The notes under the pieces: generated by a model
The model's input: the letters and a program-made list of their open reading frames with translations, nothing else
Told to the model about the DNA's origin: nothing
Databases searched by the model: none
Shown here: one piece after another, positions 35,064 through 37,090 of the stretch
How positions within the stretch are numbered: position 1 is the stretch's first letter
Layout: each line of letters opens with the position of its first letter
Translations under genes and position numbers: made by a program
IMG/VR virus record: IMGVR_UViG_3300009103_000081
Location: 1-37,090 of that record
Length of the DNA stretch: 37,090 nt
Origin: a virus
Direction: 5' to 3' (one strand)

Positions 35064-35071
35064 CATAAATA
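35064..35071 (+). promoter_or_regulatory. Probable late promoter CATAAATA (one mismatch)
   Basis: It differs from TATAAATA at the first base and is the only candidate in the 139-base gap before the tail sheath gene, but it lies 115 bases from the start, further than the other late promoters. Confidence 0.5.
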
Positions 35072-35098
35072 TAAGCAATTGAGAAATTTGAATATGGG

Positions 35099-35113
35099 CG
35101 TATGAATAATACG
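35099..35113 (+). other. Hairpin after the large terminase gene
   Basis: CGTAT/ATACG around the loop GAATA, followed soon by CTTTTG. It is a weak stem and could be a minor terminator for the packaging transcript or a leader structure for the sheath mRNA. Confidence 0.35.
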
Positions 35114-35138
35114 ACTTTTGAACAATAAGGTAAATTAT

Positions 35139-35156
35139 GTATTTAAATTTAAATAC
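35139..35156 (+). repeat. 18-base perfect palindrome upstream of the sheath gene
   Basis: GTATTTAAATTTAAATAC is its own reverse complement. It lies 30 bases before the gp18 start and may be a protein-binding site, or an mRNA fold if only part of it pairs. Confidence 0.7.
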
Positions 35157-35186
35157 AAAAACAAATAATAAAGAGGAGAAAACCTA

Positions 35187-37090
35187 ATGGCATTTCAAGT
35201 ATCACCAGGAGTTCTCGTACAAGAAAAGGATTTAACTAATATAATCCCAGCTGTATCTACTAGTATTGGAGCATATGCTTTCAATTCTACAAGAGGTCCA
35301 GTAGGAGAGGTAACACTTATCTCTTCTGAACAAGATTTTGTTAGTGTTTTTGGAAAACCAACTGCAAGCAACTTTGAAGAGTATTTTACTGCTTCATCTT
35401 TCCTTCAGTATTCCAATGCCCTAAAAGTTGTACGAACAGAAAATACTGGTATAAAAAACGCTGTAACCAATTCAGGTACAGCACTATTGATCCGACACAC
35501 GGATCATTATAGTTCTACATACTTAGCGGATGGTGCTTACACAGGAATCTCTGGCATTGAGTTTGCTGCTAGAACAGCGGGAGCTTGGGGTAATGGATTA
35601 AAAGTATCTGTTTGTCCTTCAGCGACTGCTTATGAAACAGAAGGCGTAACCACGGTTTCTGATTCAGCTGTAGCAGTAGGCGATACACAAATCACGGTAG
35701 CAAGTGGAACCAACATTGGTGTTGGTGACATTATATCTTTCTCATCTACGGCAGGAACTAACGACTATGATGACGGCCTAGAATACGAGGTTACTAATGT
35801 TTCATCTAACGATATTACATTTAAGAAAAAAGTAGGTACTGGTGGACTTGGAGCAATCTGTCCAAACGGTGCTAATGTAAGACGAAGATGGCAATATTAT
35901 GACCAAGTAAATGGAGCACCTGGAACATCTCCAGATGTTGAAAAAGCAGGAAGAAGTAATGACGAGCTACACTTGGTTGTTGTGGATGCAGACGGTTCAG
36001 TAAACGGTACTAAAGACGAAGTATTAGAGATATACGAAAAAGTATCAAAGGCAAAAGACGCCAAGGATGCAGGTGGTTCAAATAATTTCTATGCAGAAGT
36101 TATTTACAGAAAATCATCTTTCATCTATTGGGGAGACCACAACTCAAACGGAACTAATTGGGGAGATTCTAAAACAGCAGCTACTTCTGCTTATACAGAT
36201 GTTACCGCTCCTATCGCACTAACCTTCGCTGGTGGTGTAGATGGTACGGTTACTGATGGAGCAAGAAAGACTGCGTTTGAAAAATTTGCTGATTCAGAAA
36301 CGGTTGATGTTGGATTAATAATGGCTGGAAACGCTTCCGCTGCTTTAATCGGTGATTTAATTACAATCGCTGAACAAAGAAAAGATTGTGTAGTGTTCGC
36401 TAGTCCTGAAAGGTCCGATGTAGTAAACATCACTTCTGCGATAACACAAACGAAAAATGTATTAGCATTTTTTAATACAATTCGTTCATCATCTTACATA
36501 GTTTTTGATAGTGGTTACAAATATACATACGACAGATATAACGATGTCTATAGATATGTTCCACTAAACGGAGATATGGCTGGCTTATGTGCTAGAACAG
36601 ACCTAACTAACGATCCTTGGTTTAGTCCTGCTGGATTAAATAGAGGTATTATTAGAGGTGCTGTTAAATTGGCATATAGTCCTAATAAAACTCAAAGAGA
36701 CGAGTTATATAGAGCTAGAATCAATCCTGTTGTTTCATTCCCTGGACAAGGTATTATCTTGTTTGGAGATAAAACTGGATTAACTACTCCATCTGCGTTT
36801 GACAGAATCAATGTCAGAAAATTGTTTATCGTATTAGAGAAGGCAATCGCTACTGCTTCTAAATTCCAACTATTTGAATTCAACGATGAGTTCACTAGAG
36901 CTGGTTTTAGAAATATGGTAGAACCTTTTTTAAGAGAAGTACAAGGTAGACGAGGTATCACAGACTTTTTAGTAGTGTGTGATGAAACTAACAACACAGG
37001 CGAAGTAATTGATAGAAATGAATTCATTGCTGAGATTTATATTAAACCAGCAAGAAGCATTAACTTTATCACATTATCTTTCGTTGCAAC
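35187..37090 (+). CDS. gp18: Tail sheath protein gp18-like (3' end outside window)
   Basis: The ATG at 35187 follows AGAGGAG. The product begins MAFQVSPGVLVQEKDLTNII then TSIGAYAFNSTRGPVGEV, the familiar N-terminus of T4-like contractile sheath proteins, and 634 codons are visible before the window ends with the frame still open. Sheath landmarks include FLQYSNALKVVRTENTG, GIEFAARTAGAWGNGLKVS (read from the sequence near 35550) and a C-terminal domain beginning near RVRKLFIVLEK-type residues around 36820. T4 gp18 is 659 residues, and marine versions are often longer, so only a modest part is missing. It is the main contractile tail protein and follows the terminase gene as in T4. Confidence 0.92.
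   Translation, partial: MAFQVSPGVLVQEKDLTNIIPAVSTSIGAYAFNSTRGPVGEVTLISSEQDFVSVFGKPTASNFEEYFTASSFLQYSNALKVVRTENTGIKNAVTNSGTALLIRHTDHYSSTYLADGAYTGISGIEFAARTAGAWGNGLKVSVCPSATAYETEGVTTVSDSAVAVGDTQITVASGTNIGVGDIISFSSTAGTNDYDDGLEYEVTNVSSNDITFKKKVGTGGLGAICPNGANVRRRWQYYDQVNGAPGTSPDVEKAGRSNDELHLVVVDADGSVNGTKDEVLEIYEKVSKAKDAKDAGGSNNFYAEVIYRKSSFIYWGDHNSNGTNWGDSKTAATSAYTDVTAPIALTFAGGVDGTVTDGARKTAFEKFADSETVDVGLIMAGNASAALIGDLITIAEQRKDCVVFASPERSDVVNITSAITQTKNVLAFFNTIRSSSYIVFDSGYKYTYDRYNDVYRYVPLNGDMAGLCARTDLTNDPWFSPAGLNRGIIRGAVKLAYSPNKTQRDELYRARINPVVSFPGQGIILFGDKTGLTTPSAFDRINVRKLFIVLEKAIATASKFQLFEFNDEFTRAGFRNMVEPFLREVQGRRGITDFLVVCDETNNTGEVIDRNEFIAEIYIKPARSINFITLSFVA

Overview
This window reads as part of an AT-rich, T4-like myovirus genome, with every supported gene on the + strand. 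The order neck gp13 - gp14 - tail-completion gp15 - 2OG-Fe(II) oxygenase - small terminase gp16 - large terminase gp17 - tail sheath gp18 (29777 to the right edge) is the late-gene order of marine T4-like phages. Most late transcription units begin just downstream of the T4 late-promoter octamer TATAAATA or a one-base variant. The host is probably a marine alphaproteobacterium, possibly SAR11/Pelagibacter. The main reason is that the phage carries an ALA synthase (HemA, the C4 route typical of alphaproteobacteria, whereas cyanobacteria use the C5 route) next to a PcyX-like bilin reductase. The host assignment is inference.

Layout. (1) 1-8176: the 3' end of a probable fibre or surface-protein gene whose product ends in a CHxS repeat tail (CHSSCHSSCHGSRSRR). 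A tightly overlapping run follows: two unrecognised proteins, three radical SAM enzymes with auxiliary-cluster cysteines, two 2-oxoglutarate/Fe(II) oxygenases, a GNG/GHDF-motif protein of possible nucleotide-sugar or glycosyltransferase type, and several small unknowns. This looks like a peptide- or protein-tailoring operon and is the best candidate for an undescribed system. The first downstream gene is joined to the CHxS gene by TAATG stop/start overlap. (2) 8149-26145: late virion genes, ending in four large modular fibre-like proteins. All four share an N-terminal W/Y-rich module. One carries six tandem carbohydrate-binding-like repeats and a pectate-lyase-like start motif. The other three each end in a series of about eight RCC1-type repeats (predicted beta-propellers), and one of these also contains a cupredoxin-like domain with a full set of possible type-1 copper ligands. 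(3) 26146-29740: a late-promoter-driven tetrapyrrole/bilin cassette. It holds an unknown helical protein, heme oxygenase, a PcyX-like bilin reductase, ALA synthase and a small membrane protein, all overlapping by one to a few tens of bases. (4) 29743-37090: the neck/terminase/sheath module; the sheath gene runs off the right edge.

How the parts fit. HemA would raise ALA supply so that host enzymes make more heme, heme oxygenase opens heme to biliverdin, and the reductase converts biliverdin to a reduced bilin. No ferredoxin gene is seen here, so the electron donor must come from the host or from elsewhere in the phage genome. In region 1, the radical SAM and 2OG enzymes are inferred, not shown, to modify the CHxS tail of the upstream protein. 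No tRNA, IS element, CRISPR array or integrase was found, and no gene-free stretch exceeds 300 bases.
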